Shown here piece by piece: positions 45,526 through 53,906 of a DNA stretch of 64,000 nucleotides. The notes beneath the pieces are model-generated. The model did not search any database and was not told where the DNA came from. It saw only the letters and a list, made by a program, of their open reading frames with translations. The first letter of the stretch is position 1. Each line of letters opens with the position of its first letter. The stretch is from the NCBI RefSeq assembly GCF_021504595.1, contig NZ_JACSGT010000001.1, forward strand, positions 372,001-436,000, in the 5' to 3' direction. The DNA is from Chryseobacterium indicum. GTDB lineage: Bacteria; Bacteroidota; Bacteroidia; Flavobacteriales; Weeksellaceae. The position numbers were made by a program, and so were the translations under genes.

Positions 45526-46482
45526 ATGAACGACCATTATCTCAAAAAGCTCGACCGTGTCACGGCAATTCTCACCCAATTACAATCAAAACCGCTTGTA
45601 AGAGCGCAGGATCTGGCTGCAAAATTTGATGTGAGTGTAAGAACCATTTACCGCGACGTAAAAACACTGGAAAATGCAGGAATTCCGATCATTGGTGAAG
45701 CAGGAAGCGGTTATTCTCTGATGGATGGCTACAAACTGCCTCCTGTCATGTTTACCAAAGAAGAAGTTCTGAGTTTCATCACCGCCGAGAAACTAATGCA
45801 GAAATTTTCGCATCAGAGTTTGGGAAATCATTATCAGACTGCGATGGAAAAAGTGCGTTCCGTTTTAAAATTTTCCGACAGAAATTTAATCCAGAATATT
45901 GAAAATCAGATTGATATTTTTCAGTATCATGCCGAAACCGAAGATACCATTAAAGACGTTCTACCCACGATTCTGGAAAGCATAGCCGAAAAACGGCAGT
46001 TAATCATGGAATATAAAACCGTTGATGAAGCAATTTCCACAAGAACCATTGAAGCAGTCGGCGTTTTCTTTGAATTCAATTATTGGTACATCATGGCTTA
46101 CTGTACTCTGAGAAACGACTTTCGGCAATTTCGTGTCGACCGGATTTTAAAGATTTCGAAAACCCAAAATCCGTTTTTAGGAGAATACGGGCAGATTAAT
46201 GATTACAGACAAAGCAGCAACGGCAATAAAACACTCGTGAGACTTCTGGTGGAGAAAAAGATCATGACTTTTCTGGTCAATTCCAAAAAATACTACGGTC
46301 TAACCAAAGAAATTGATGCCGAAAACGGAATGGTAGAACTCACCTTCGAAACAGAATCCATTAAAGACGGATTTCCGCGTTGGCTTATTACTTTTGCAGA
46401 CTTTGCAACGATTTTAGAACCGGAAACCCTCAAAGTACAACTCAATGATTTGTTGTCAAAGATTGCAGACAAACATCAATAA
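45526..46482 (+). CDS. WYL-domain transcriptional regulator (YafY/DeoR-like HTH)
   Basis: A 318-residue regulator. An HTH_11 domain at about 10-65 contains LAAKFDVSVRTIYRDVKTLE. The WYL domain (about 140-220) has the classic WYIMAYCTLRNDFRQFRVDRI (from about 186), followed by a C-terminal WCX part. WYL domains sense nucleotides or other ligands. A microsatellite lies immediately before the start codon, so its expression might vary with repeat length. Target unknown; it could act on a neighbouring gene. Confidence 0.88.
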   Translation: MNDHYLKKLDRVTAILTQLQSKPLVRAQDLAAKFDVSVRTIYRDVKTLENAGIPIIGEAGSGYSLMDGYKLPPVMFTKEEVLSFITAEKLMQKFSHQSLGNHYQTAMEKVRSVLKFSDRNLIQNIENQIDIFQYHAETEDTIKDVLPTILESIAEKRQLIMEYKTVDEAISTRTIEAVGVFFEFNYWYIMAYCTLRNDFRQFRVDRILKISKTQNPFLGEYGQINDYRQSSNGNKTLVRLLVEKKIMTFLVNSKKYYGLTKEIDAENGMVELTFETESIKDGFPRWLITFADFATILEPETLKVQLNDLLSKIADKHQ

Positions 46483-46550
46483 AAACCCCAACAATTGCTG
46501 TTGAGGTTTCTGACAATAATTTAAAATGATAAATTTATTTAAACTTTTAT

Positions 46551-46718
46551 TTTTTACCGCAAAAGAAGCATAAGATTAACACTTTAGTTATTTTAAGTTT
46601 AATGATTAATATAAAAAGAACACATAAGTTAACAAAAATCAAAGGTTCCTTTTGCAAACCTTTAGAAATACCTTAATAAATTCTATAAAGTCTTTTGCTT
46701 TTTTTTGCGGTTAAATTT
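46551..46718. repeat. MITE-like element with imperfect terminal inverted repeats
   Basis: The left end TTTTTACCGCAAAAGAAGCA is matched in inverted orientation by the right end (TGCTTTTTTTTGCGGTTAAA around 46695-46714). The inside is AT-rich, with a small AAAGGTT/AACCTTT hairpin near 46641-46663. A related but shortened copy is at about 62548-62605. Confidence 0.55.
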
Positions 46719-46750
46719 AAAATTAGCTTAAACAAACTTCATGTTTAAAG

Positions 46751-46815
46751 AAGAGCGGATCCGCACATCATAAAAGTTCGTTAAAATTTAATCTATGAGA
46801 CGCATCTCCGCTCTT
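46751..46815. other. Long-range hairpin AAGAGCGGA / TCCGCTCTT
   Basis: A 9-bp stem at 46751-46759 and 46807-46815, with a 47-nt AT-rich loop and five T after it. It could be a terminator for a short RNA or part of a repeat. It lies downstream of the convergent DinB gene, about 55 bp from its stop. Confidence 0.35.
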
Positions 46816-46869
46816 TTTCCTTACTGCGGTTTCGTGAGAGAATCAATGATTTCAGCTTGAACAAAGGCA

Positions 46870-47370
46870 TTAACGAACCGAAAATCTCTCCCAAAAAAAA
46901 GGCGGTTCAATTCCCAAAGCCCTTAAATAAACATACCCTTGTCCACGGTGATGGATTTCATTATCAACGAAATACAGAATATTCTGATACACAGGAAATT
47001 CATACTGTCCGAATAAATTAAAAGTCTCCTGAAAACGCTCCTCCGAAATCTGCGCAAAATAATGATTGATCGTTTCCGTTTCTTCGTCCCACTTTTTCAG
47101 AAGCTCCTCCTTCGTTTTCGGCACAAAACCTTCTTCATTGTAAGCTTCCATATTCTTGTCGACAATCCCCTTCAAAGCAGGTCCGCCAATGCTGATTAAT
47201 TCAACCGCTAACTTTGCAAACGGTCTCATTCCCGCAATTGAAAATTCAAATAAATCCTTTTCAGGAAATGCCTCGATTACTCTTCTCGTTAAATTTCTGT
47301 GACCCTGCCAATGTTCTAATAATTGTTCCGAAGTCATAAACTGTTTTGTAATGGTTGCTGTAGTTGTCAT
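46870..47370 (-). CDS. DinB/YfiT-family putative metal-dependent enzyme
   Basis: I start the protein at the ATG at 47370 (MTTTATITKQFMTSEQLLEHW, 166 residues); the earlier in-frame start adds sequence that would overlap the promoter box. It forms a four-helix bundle: EHWQGHRNLTRRVIEAFP (about 17-34) and YFVDNEIHHRGQGYVYLRAL (about 136-155). The three His/Gln ligands of DinB proteins are H18 or H22 and the HH of EIHHRGQG. Members bind a divalent metal and some act in thiol transfer. Substrate unknown. Confidence 0.78.
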   Translation of the reverse strand: MTTTATITKQFMTSEQLLEHWQGHRNLTRRVIEAFPEKDLFEFSIAGMRPFAKLAVELISIGGPALKGIVDKNMEAYNEEGFVPKTKEELLKKWDEETETINHYFAQISEERFQETFNLFGQYEFPVYQNILYFVDNEIHHRGQGYVYLRALGIEPPFFWERFSVR

Positions 47371-47399
47371 AGTTTTAATGTTGTTTGTTATTGTTGATA

Positions 47400-47407
47400 C
47401 AAAGATA
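47400..47407 (-). promoter_or_regulatory. Promoter box TATCTTTG (minus strand) of the DinB gene
   Basis: The + strand reads CAAAGATA. Its last base is 29 nt before the ATG at 47370 on the minus strand, which decides the start choice. Confidence 0.55.
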
Positions 47408-47540
47408 AACCGGGGTAATGACAACAGTTTGTCAGTAGGATTTTACAGATAAATTTTTTTTCTTTTTAAAATAATTTTTACTATTTCTCCGTTAGATAAT
47501 CATACTTAAAGCAATGTTAGGTAGATAAATAATTTGAGGG

Positions 47541-47568
47541 TGACCGGTTTTTAATCGGTCATTTTTTT
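47541..47568 (+). terminator. Orphan rho-independent terminator
   Basis: TGACCG / CGGTCA with a 9-nt loop (GTTTTTAAT), then seven T. There is no + strand gene upstream, only the divergent promoter of the DinB gene. It might end a short RNA of about 50-120 nt. Confidence 0.55.
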
Positions 47569-47652
47569 GAATCATGTTTCAAACACGAAACCCAAAACCA
47601 AAAACCATCAACATTAATTATTTGAAGCTGTTTCCAGCTTTCCGCACTCGCT

Positions 47653-47707
47653 ATTTACAAAGTTTCGGCTGCGGCGGCTTTGCCGCCGCAGCCGAAACTT
47701 TGTAAAT
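47653..47707. repeat. Perfect 26-bp inverted repeat (55-nt palindrome)
   Basis: ATTTACAAAGTTTCGGCTGC plus GGCGGC on the left pairs perfectly with the right arm over a TTT loop. The flanks (GCTGTTTCCAGCTTTCCGCA before; TGCTGCAATCTGGGC after) are of a type I recall as a dispersed intergenic repeat in flavobacteria. Confidence 0.85.
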
Positions 47708-47817
47708 GAGCTCAAACAAATGCTGCAATCTGGGCTAGGTCGCAGCCGGAATCACAAATGTAAAGTTCCTTAAACTCAAAATTTGTAAACCTAATTTTAA
47801 AAAACTAATTTAGTCCT

Positions 47818-48387
47818 ATGAAAATTTATACAAAAACAGGAGATAAAGGTCAGACCGCTTTGTATGGCGGAACAAGAGTTTCAAAAGCAAGTGCGAGAGT
47901 CGACAGTTACGGAAATATAGACGAGCTGAATTCCTTCATCGGAATTGCCAAAAGCCATATTGAAGATGAAGAAGTGTTAAGACAACTGAAAAAAATCCAG
48001 TTCGATTTATTTACCGTAGGTTCCGAAGCGGCAACTCCGGTGGATAAACTCATGTTGGCAAACGGAAAATCGCGGCTTCCTTTAATCATTTCAGATACCG
48101 AAATCGAAGAACTCGAACACTGGATGGATGCTTTTGACGAAAAATGCGAACCGCTTCAGTATTTTATCCTTCCAGGAGGTGGAAAAGCCGCAACATTTTT
48201 ACACGCAGCACGTACCATCTGCAGGAGAGCAGAACGTTCTTTGGTATTCTTAAACGAATCAGAAGAAGTGCGTCCGGAACTTATTAAATATCTGAACAGA
48301 CTTTCCGACTATCTTTTCGTTCTGGCAAGATACATTTCAAAAATCAACAACGAACCGGAAGAATACTGGAACCCGAATGAAAGATAA
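47818..48387 (+). CDS. Cob(I)alamin adenosyltransferase, PduO type
   Basis: A 189-residue enzyme making adenosylcobalamin from ATP and cob(I)alamin. The ATP-binding start MKIYTKTGDKGQTALYGG, the SYGNIDELNSFIGI segment (about 31-44) and RTICRRAERSLVFL (about 132-145) are the PduO signatures. It overlaps the thiamine pyrophosphokinase gene by 11 bp. No cobalamin riboswitch is seen upstream; the gap holds repeats instead. Confidence 0.94.
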   Translation: MKIYTKTGDKGQTALYGGTRVSKASARVDSYGNIDELNSFIGIAKSHIEDEEVLRQLKKIQFDLFTVGSEAATPVDKLMLANGKSRLPLIISDTEIEELEHWMDAFDEKCEPLQYFILPGGGKAATFLHAARTICRRAERSLVFLNESEEVRPELIKYLNRLSDYLFVLARYISKINNEPEEYWNPNER

Positions 48388-49006
48388 AGTACTGCTTTTC
48401 ATCAACGGAGATCCTCCCAAATCTTTTCCCAACCTTGAAGAATACAGCCTCATTGCCTGTACAGACGGTGCTTTTCACTATCTGAAAAACCTGAATTTCC
48501 CTCTGGAGAAGCTGGATTTTATTTCAGGAGATTTCGACTCGCATTCCGGCTCGGACGAAAATGTATATGAAAACAAATTCATATACACGCCCGATCAGGA
48601 TAAAACGGATTTCCAGAAAGCTTTAGAAATTATAGCAGAAAAAGATTTTAAAAAAGTAGATGTTTTTGGAGGAAGCGGAGGAGAGCAGGATCATTTTCTG
48701 GGAAATCTTACCGTGGCTTTTGGATTTAAAGATCAACTCGAGATCAAATTCTATGATGAATTTTCCGAGTATTATTTTATCCCGAAACAATTTGTTATAA
48801 CAGGAGTGAAAGACAAAATGATTTCTTTGTATCCGTTTCCTGTAGTTGAAAATATTACGACCAAAGGTCTGAACTGGGCTTTAACCAATGGAAATTTAGA
48901 TATTACTTCCAGAATAGGAACACGAAATTTTGCTGTAGACAATGAAGTTTCCATTGAATACGAAAAAGGAGATTTGCTTTTGTTTGTTGGGAAAAACTAT
49001 TTGTAG
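48377..49006 (+). CDS. thiN: Thiamine pyrophosphokinase
   Basis: A 209-residue enzyme that converts thiamine to thiamine pyrophosphate. The N-terminal catalytic domain has LIACTDGAFHYL (about 26-37), FISGDFDSHSG (about 48-58) and the TPDQDKTDFQKALEI segment (about 72-86) with the acidic metal site, then DVFGGSGGEQDHFLGNLTV (about 95-113). The C-terminal domain binds thiamine. It is translationally coupled to the upstream adenosyltransferase; both make cofactors. Confidence 0.92.
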   Translation: MKDKVLLFINGDPPKSFPNLEEYSLIACTDGAFHYLKNLNFPLEKLDFISGDFDSHSGSDENVYENKFIYTPDQDKTDFQKALEIIAEKDFKKVDVFGGSGGEQDHFLGNLTVAFGFKDQLEIKFYDEFSEYYFIPKQFVITGVKDKMISLYPFPVVENITTKGLNWALTNGNLDITSRIGTRNFAVDNEVSIEYEKGDLLLFVGKNYL

Positions 49007-49088
49007 TGTAAACACTAATTGCACGAATTATTTTCACAAATTGCACAAATTTATTTTTGCAATTAAGAATAAATAATGAATTAATAGA

Positions 49089-49117
49089 ATCAATAGGAAA
49101 GGACTTTGCTCAGTTTT
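49089..49117. repeat. Dispersed palindromic repeat, decayed copy
   Basis: ATCAATAGGAAAGGACTTTG then CTCAGTTTT, a diverged form of the copy at 49187, about 98 bp before it. Confidence 0.55.
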
Positions 49118-49186
49118 CTAATTGCTAATGTTTTCACAAATTGCACGAACTTGGTTTTATAAAAAATAAATAATAAAGTTATCCGC

Positions 49187-49250
49187 ATCAATAGGAACGG
49201 GCTTTAGCCCGTTTTAAAATTAAAAAACATCAACCGGCTTTAGCCAAAAC
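49187..49250. repeat. Dispersed palindromic repeat, copy 2
   Basis: ATCAATAGGAACGGGCTTTA, GCCCGTTTT, an AT-rich spacer and then CCGGCTTTAGCCAAAAC. The core ACGGGCTTTAGCCCGT is self-complementary. Confidence 0.75.
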
Positions 49251-49307
49251 ATAAAAAATCAAACACGAACATCGGTGTAGATTCGTGAAATATGTGAGAA
49301 AATAAAA

Positions 49308-50183
49308 ATGAAAAACCTCATCAAAATATCATTCCTTACCATCACATTACTCTGTGTTTTATCCTGCAAAACACAACAATTTTCCACACCCGAATTTGGA
49401 AAAAGAGAAACTGGAAAAGATATTCAGATTAAAAAAGTCAACAATTTCAGAACGGTTGGGAACATCAGAAATATTGACGGGAGAACCCTGAAAGATGGTA
49501 AGCTGTACAGAAGCGGAAATTTATATAAACTGAAAAATTCTTCTTTTAAACAACTTGAAAATTTAGGCATCAGAGAAATTATCGATCTTCGGAATTCAAA
49601 GGAGATTGCAAAGAAGCCCGATCATCTTCCGGAAGGAATTGTTTACAAAAATTATTCTGCGTTTGAAGACAAAGGCGATCAGTTGGATCAGGCAAAGAAA
49701 TTGGTGTTAAAAGGAAAGGTCAACGGTGCAGATGCAGACAAAAGAATGCATGATTTTTATAAAGACTACGTTACGGAAAACCCGGAAATCATAAGAAAAA
49801 TTATCACAGAAATTTTAGAATCAGATCAGCCTGTTTTATACCACTGTACTGCAGGGAAAGACAGAACCGGAATCACCACCGCTATGATTCTGACAATTTT
49901 AAAATTCGATAAAGAAACCATTTATAACGATTATCTTTTATCCAATAATTACAGGGAAAAATTAATTAACAAAAGACTTCATCTCGCCGATAACCTGCAT
50001 TTTATCTACCCGAAATTAGACATCAAAGTTCTGGAAAAATTAAGCTGGATAGAAACCGGTTATCTGGATGCCGCTTTTAATGAAATTAACAACAAATACG
50101 GTTCTATGGATCGATATATTCAAGAGGCTTTGGGAATTTCTGAAAATAAAAGACAGGAATATATTCTTAAGTTTACATATTGA
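49308..50183 (+). CDS. Tyrosine/dual-specificity phosphatase lipoprotein
   Basis: A 291-residue lipoprotein with lipobox LCVLSCK (Cys20 region). The phosphatase core is HCTAGKDRTGITTAMILT (about 183-200), the CX5R loop of Y_phosphatase3 proteins, preceded by an EIIDLRNSKEI segment (about 90-100) with the Asp. The extracytoplasmic location of a tyrosine phosphatase suggests that it acts on lipids, inositol phosphates or secreted proteins rather than on the Wzc kinase. It is preceded by a repeat cluster. Confidence 0.85.
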   Translation: MKNLIKISFLTITLLCVLSCKTQQFSTPEFGKRETGKDIQIKKVNNFRTVGNIRNIDGRTLKDGKLYRSGNLYKLKNSSFKQLENLGIREIIDLRNSKEIAKKPDHLPEGIVYKNYSAFEDKGDQLDQAKKLVLKGKVNGADADKRMHDFYKDYVTENPEIIRKIITEILESDQPVLYHCTAGKDRTGITTAMILTILKFDKETIYNDYLLSNNYREKLINKRLHLADNLHFIYPKLDIKVLEKLSWIETGYLDAAFNEINNKYGSMDRYIQEALGISENKRQEYILKFTY

Positions 50184-50293
50184 TAATTTAGCTTTATTTT
50201 CTTCAATAAAATCCATTAAAATTTATAATAATTTTAACGCTAAAAAACCAAACTTTTTTAGCAATTTTGCATTCTTAATTCACTTGTTTAGAA

Positions 50294-51688
50294 ATGAAAA
50301 TAAAGTACTCGGAACTTATTGATCAGACGTTGTATTTCCCTACCGAGGAATTCAATGTTTCTGAGAACAATTTGTTGTTTCACGACATTCCTTTAATGGA
50401 TGTTGTTGAAAAATTTGGCACCCCGCTAAAAATTAGCTACCTGCCGAGAATTTCTCAAAATATCCAGAAGGCAAAAAGCTGGTTCAGGGAAGCCTTTGAG
50501 AAAACCGATTATAAAAAGAATTATAGATATTGCTATTGTACAAAATCCAGTCATTTTAAATTTGTATTGGAAGAGGCTTTAAGAAACGATATTTCCATAG
50601 AAACTTCTTCAGCCTATGACATGGATATCGTAAAATCTCTTTACAAAGAAGGAAAAGTAACGAAAGATATAGAAGTAATCTGCAACGGTTTCAAAACAGA
50701 CGATTATCTGGCGAAAATTTCTGAGATGATTAACAGCGGTTTTGAAAATATTACCCCGATTCTGGATAATTACCGTGAGCTGGATAAACTTACAGAAAGT
50801 ATTGATACCACTTTCGATATCGGAATCAGAATCGCTTCTGAGGAAGAACCGAAGTTCGAATTTTATACCTCAAGATTAGGAATCGGATACAAAGACATCA
50901 TTCCTTATTACAGCCAGAAAATTGCAGAGCATCCGAATGCAAGACTGAAAATGCTTCATTTCTTCATCAATACCGGAATCAAAGACACAGCGTATTACTG
51001 GAACGAACTGTATAAATGTCTTCGTGTATACGCGCGTTTGAAGAAAATTGCTCCGGAAGTCAACTCTCTGAACATTGGAGGAGGTTTCCCGATCAAAACA
51101 TCTCTGCAGTTCGATTACGATTATCAGTACATGGTGGAAGAGATCGTTTCTCAGATCAAAAAATTCTGTGAAGAGGAAGGAGTTGAAGAACCGAATATTT
51201 ATACAGAATTCGGAAGTTTTACCGTTGGTGAAAGCGGCGCCAATATTTATAAGATCATTTCCCAGAAACGTCAGAACGACAGAGAAAAATGGAATATGAT
51301 CGATTCTTCTTTCATGACGACGCTTCCCGATACATGGGCAATTTCCAGACACTTTATCATGCTTCCGCTGAACAGATGGGAAGATACCTACGAAAGAGTT
51401 TTCTTGGGCGGTCTTACCTGTGATTCGGATGATTATTATAATTCTGAACAGCATACCAATGCGATTTATCTGCCTGTTTTCAGCGATACAAAACCTCTGT
51501 ACATCGGATTTTTCCACACAGGAGCATATCAGGAAACCATTGGAGGATACGGTGGAGTTCATCACTGCTTAATGCCGCAGCCAAGACATATTTTGATTCA
51601 GAAAGATGAAAACGGTGAGTTGCAGTATGAAATTTTCCGTGAGAAGCAGGAACCGGAAGATGTACTGAAACTTTTGGGTTACAAATAA
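50294..51688 (+). CDS. speA: Biosynthetic arginine decarboxylase (short, alanine racemase-fold)
   Basis: A 464-residue PLP enzyme. The PLP lysine is in RYCYCTKSSHFKFVLEEAL (about 78-96); SLNIGGGFPIKTS (about 258-270) binds phosphate; a C-terminal region with the second-site Cys (GGLTCDSDDYYN, about 375-386) follows. Length and the YCTKSSH motif match the short arginine decarboxylases of Bacteroidetes, distinct from the 630-residue E. coli form. It produces agmatine. The next step, agmatinase, is encoded 5.8 kb away (57474), although the two genes are usually neighbours. Confidence 0.85.
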   Translation: MKIKYSELIDQTLYFPTEEFNVSENNLLFHDIPLMDVVEKFGTPLKISYLPRISQNIQKAKSWFREAFEKTDYKKNYRYCYCTKSSHFKFVLEEALRNDISIETSSAYDMDIVKSLYKEGKVTKDIEVICNGFKTDDYLAKISEMINSGFENITPILDNYRELDKLTESIDTTFDIGIRIASEEEPKFEFYTSRLGIGYKDIIPYYSQKIAEHPNARLKMLHFFINTGIKDTAYYWNELYKCLRVYARLKKIAPEVNSLNIGGGFPIKTSLQFDYDYQYMVEEIVSQIKKFCEEEGVEEPNIYTEFGSFTVGESGANIYKIISQKRQNDREKWNMIDSSFMTTLPDTWAISRHFIMLPLNRWEDTYERVFLGGLTCDSDDYYNSEQHTNAIYLPVFSDTKPLYIGFFHTGAYQETIGGYGGVHHCLMPQPRHILIQKDENGELQYEIFREKQEPEDVLKLLGYK

Positions 51689-51777
51689 ATATTTAAACAC
51701 AGACAACACAAATTTTTGCACTAAAAACACAAGTAATAATTGTGAAATTTATTCGTGGAATTAGTGTTTAATAAAAC

Positions 51778-51805
51778 AAAAGCTCTCAGATGTTGAGAGC
51801 TTTTT
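51778..51805. terminator. Bidirectional terminator after arginine decarboxylase
   Basis: Stem AAAAGCTCTCA / TGAGAGCTTTT with loop GATGT and T/A tracts on both sides, between convergent genes. Confidence 0.85.
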
Positions 51806-51809
51806 CTAT

Positions 51810-52469
51810 TTAAAAATATTTTGAAATCTTATCTAGTTCCAGTTCTGCATAATCCGAAACCACAATATTTGCCAACGTATAATCCTGATTTTTAGAATGC
51901 GGACTTCTGTACGCAGCACAGAAAATATTTGCCCGATACGATGCTAAAATTCCATTCGTGGAATCTTCAATCACCATACAGTTTTCTACAGGTTCATTCG
52001 CTATTTCTGCGGCAAGAAGAAAAACTTCAGGATGAGGTTTGGATTCCTTCAGATCGGCTCCGCTTATCTTTCCTCCAAAATATTGTTCAAGCTCAAATTT
52101 TTCAAAAACCATGTTGATGGTTGTCATCGTTGCGGAAGAAGCGAGAATCAGTCTGATCCCGTTGTTGTAATAATGCTGTATCAGTTCTCTTACGCCTGAA
52201 ATCAGGTCAAACTCTTCATCATTATAAAAGTATTCCTTAAAATAATCTCTTTTGGTTTTTGCAATTTCTTCGTACGTCTGTTTTAAATTAAATTCCTGAA
52301 TCAGAGTTTCGCAGACTCTTTTGGTAGAAGCTCCGGTAAAAGAAGTGTATAACTCTTCCGGAACATCGATTCCAAGATCATTAAAAGTTTTAAAATAGGC
52401 TTTTCTGTGCAGAGGTTCCGTATCCACAATCACGCCATCCATATCGAACAGCACAGCTTTTAAAGGCAT
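51810..52469 (-). CDS. HAD-family phosphatase (beta-phosphoglucomutase-like)
   Basis: A 219-residue HAD subfamily IA hydrolase. Motif I is AVLFDMDGVIVDTEPLH (residues 5-21, nucleophile Asp9), motif II LILASSATM (about 106-114), motif III KISGADLKESKPHPEVFLLA (about 132-151), and motif IV VIEDSTNGILASYRAN (about 160-175). Likely acts on a sugar phosphate. It is the first minus-strand gene of the block between arginine decarboxylase and agmatinase. Confidence 0.9.
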   Translation of the reverse strand: MPLKAVLFDMDGVIVDTEPLHRKAYFKTFNDLGIDVPEELYTSFTGASTKRVCETLIQEFNLKQTYEEIAKTKRDYFKEYFYNDEEFDLISGVRELIQHYYNNGIRLILASSATMTTINMVFEKFELEQYFGGKISGADLKESKPHPEVFLLAAEIANEPVENCMVIEDSTNGILASYRANIFCAAYRSPHSKNQDYTLANIVVSDYAELELDKISKYF

Positions 52470-52527
52470 ATCTGAATTTTTTCACTAAAATAATAAACGT
52501 TTCAGAAATGATGAAACTATTTTTCGA

Positions 52528-53889
52528 TTACTTTTTAAGTTTTGCAATCCAGTCTGCCATTTCGGCTAAAGCTTTTGGAGAAATGGTTTGTTCAATGTCT
52601 GCATATTCTGCAAATGCTCCCGTTTTCGCTTCCTGAAATAAATGATTTAACCCGGCAAGTTCCTCCGTTTTGAAATTTTTATTTCCTGCTTTGGTTAAAG
52701 ATTGTTGAATGGCTTCCAGATTTTCTTTAGCCGGAACCTGAAAATCCAGACTTCCGTTCAATGCGAGAACAGGAATTTTTATGGTTGAAAGATATTCGTC
52801 AGGATTAAATTTTATAAAATATCTGAACCAGTTATTCTTGGTCTGGCTGATGGTTTGTGTCAGTTCTTCCTTACTCATTTTACCCTGAAAATTTTCAGTC
52901 ATAAATTTTTTCAGATCTTCTTCGTAGGTTGTTCCGCTGTAACTTTTAATAAAGTCATAAATCTTTTTATTCATTACATTGGCTTCAGCTAAATCTTTTT
53001 CAGTCATTCCTGCGAGTTTGCCGCCCAGATAATTTTGCTGAATCAGTAATTCCTCAATTTTAGTTCCCGGAGCAGCCATTAACACTAAAAATTTCACTTT
53101 GTTGTTCATTTTTGCTACGATCGGCGCAATCATCCCTCCTTCGGAATGTCCAATCAAACCTATGTTCAGATATCCTTTTGCTGCAAGAAAATCAACCGCT
53201 GTAGAAATGTCTGTTGCAAAGTTAGCAGTTGTGTCATCATCTTTTCCCTGACTTGAACCACCAATTCCACGGTCGTCAATTCTTAAAGTGGCAATGCCTT
53301 TTTTTGCAAAATAATCTGCAATCACGGCAAAAGGTTTATGTCCGAAAAGTTCTTCGTCCCGGTTTTGTCTTCCGGAACCTGTAATCATGACTAAAACTTT
53401 ATCCGATTTTTTAAAGTTCTGGGGTATAGAAATGGTTCCTGCCAAAGTATTTTTATCTGCAGGATTTACAAAAGTTACCTCTTCCGTTTTGTAGTCGAAA
53501 GGAGGTTTTGGAGTTTGGGGACGGTTAAAACTTACTTTTTCTTCCCCGATAAAAGTTTCGAAAGTAAGAGGCAGAGACATCGATCCCTGTTGGAAAGTTC
53601 CTTCAATTTTTCCGTTTTTCAAAGTTCCTTTATAAGAAACAGAAAGTGCTTTTACTTCAAAAATAAGTTCGTTGTTTGCAAAGGTAGTGTGGTCTACAGG
53701 AATATCTTTTGCTCCCTGTTTCGGGCTGTCTACTGTGGATTTTAAGTTTTCACCGTCTTTGCTGATGTGCAGAACGAGAGGAAGTTTCATTCCCTGAATA
53801 TCGAGGTCGCCTTTCCAGTTTCCTGTTATTTCCTGGGCGTAAAAAGTCTGTGCCAATACAATCAGCACCAATAAAAGTTTGGTTTTCAT
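52528..53889 (-). CDS. Secreted alpha/beta hydrolase
   Basis: A 453-residue protein with a signal peptide (MKTKLLLVLIVLAQTFYAQ). An N-terminal beta domain (about 20-130, GNWKGDLDIQGMKLPLVLHI) precedes a C-terminal hydrolase: VMITGSGRQNRDE (about 176-188), the nucleophile elbow IGLIGHSEGGMIAPIVA (about 253-269, Ser in GHSEGG), the Asp in LALNGSLDFQVP (about 376-387) and the His in LAGLNHLFQEAKTG (about 412-425). Family resembles BAAT/peptidase-like hydrolases. Likely periplasmic esterase or peptidase. Confidence 0.85.
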   Translation of the reverse strand: MKTKLLLVLIVLAQTFYAQEITGNWKGDLDIQGMKLPLVLHISKDGENLKSTVDSPKQGAKDIPVDHTTFANNELIFEVKALSVSYKGTLKNGKIEGTFQQGSMSLPLTFETFIGEEKVSFNRPQTPKPPFDYKTEEVTFVNPADKNTLAGTISIPQNFKKSDKVLVMITGSGRQNRDEELFGHKPFAVIADYFAKKGIATLRIDDRGIGGSSQGKDDDTTANFATDISTAVDFLAAKGYLNIGLIGHSEGGMIAPIVAKMNNKVKFLVLMAAPGTKIEELLIQQNYLGGKLAGMTEKDLAEANVMNKKIYDFIKSYSGTTYEEDLKKFMTENFQGKMSKEELTQTISQTKNNWFRYFIKFNPDEYLSTIKIPVLALNGSLDFQVPAKENLEAIQQSLTKAGNKNFKTEELAGLNHLFQEAKTGAFAEYADIEQTISPKALAEMADWIAKLKK

Positions 53890-53906
53890 AATGTTATTTT
53901 TTTAAA

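Larger units (their letters stand above)
46483..46869. other. Intergenic region with a MITE-like element and a GC-rich hairpin
   Basis: 387 bp without a gene. It holds, in order, a weak imperfect hairpin at 46482-46509 that may end the regulator transcript, a MITE-like element (46551-46718) and a hairpin with a 9-bp stem at 46751-46815. No ORF of note. Confidence 0.6.
47425..47817. other. Intergenic region with an orphan terminator and a perfect palindrome
   Basis: 393 bp between a minus-strand gene and the + strand cobalamin gene. It contains a terminator hairpin (47541-47568) that belongs to no annotated gene, followed by a repeat-like sequence around 47620-47760 with the 55-nt palindrome. 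Confidence 0.6.
49007..49307. other. Intergenic repeat cluster between thiN and the phosphatase
   Basis: 301 bp filled with repeats: a unit of about 85 bp (TTTTCACAAATTGCAC... ending in the CTTTAGCCCG module) occurs twice, at 49031-49117 and 49131-49215, and is followed by a CCGGCTTTAGCCAAAAC module at 49234-49250. No gene. Confidence 0.7.

Noticed and set aside
49007..49307. Cobalamin or TPP riboswitch near the cobalamin and thiamine genes
   Set aside because: No B12-box or TPP-type conserved core is visible; the gap is made of repeats and lies after the genes.
50876..51565. 229-residue open frame on the minus strand inside arginine decarboxylase
   Set aside because: It is fully antisense to a well-conserved PLP enzyme; the amino-acid pattern is low-complexity and shows no domain or start signal. 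A shadow frame.
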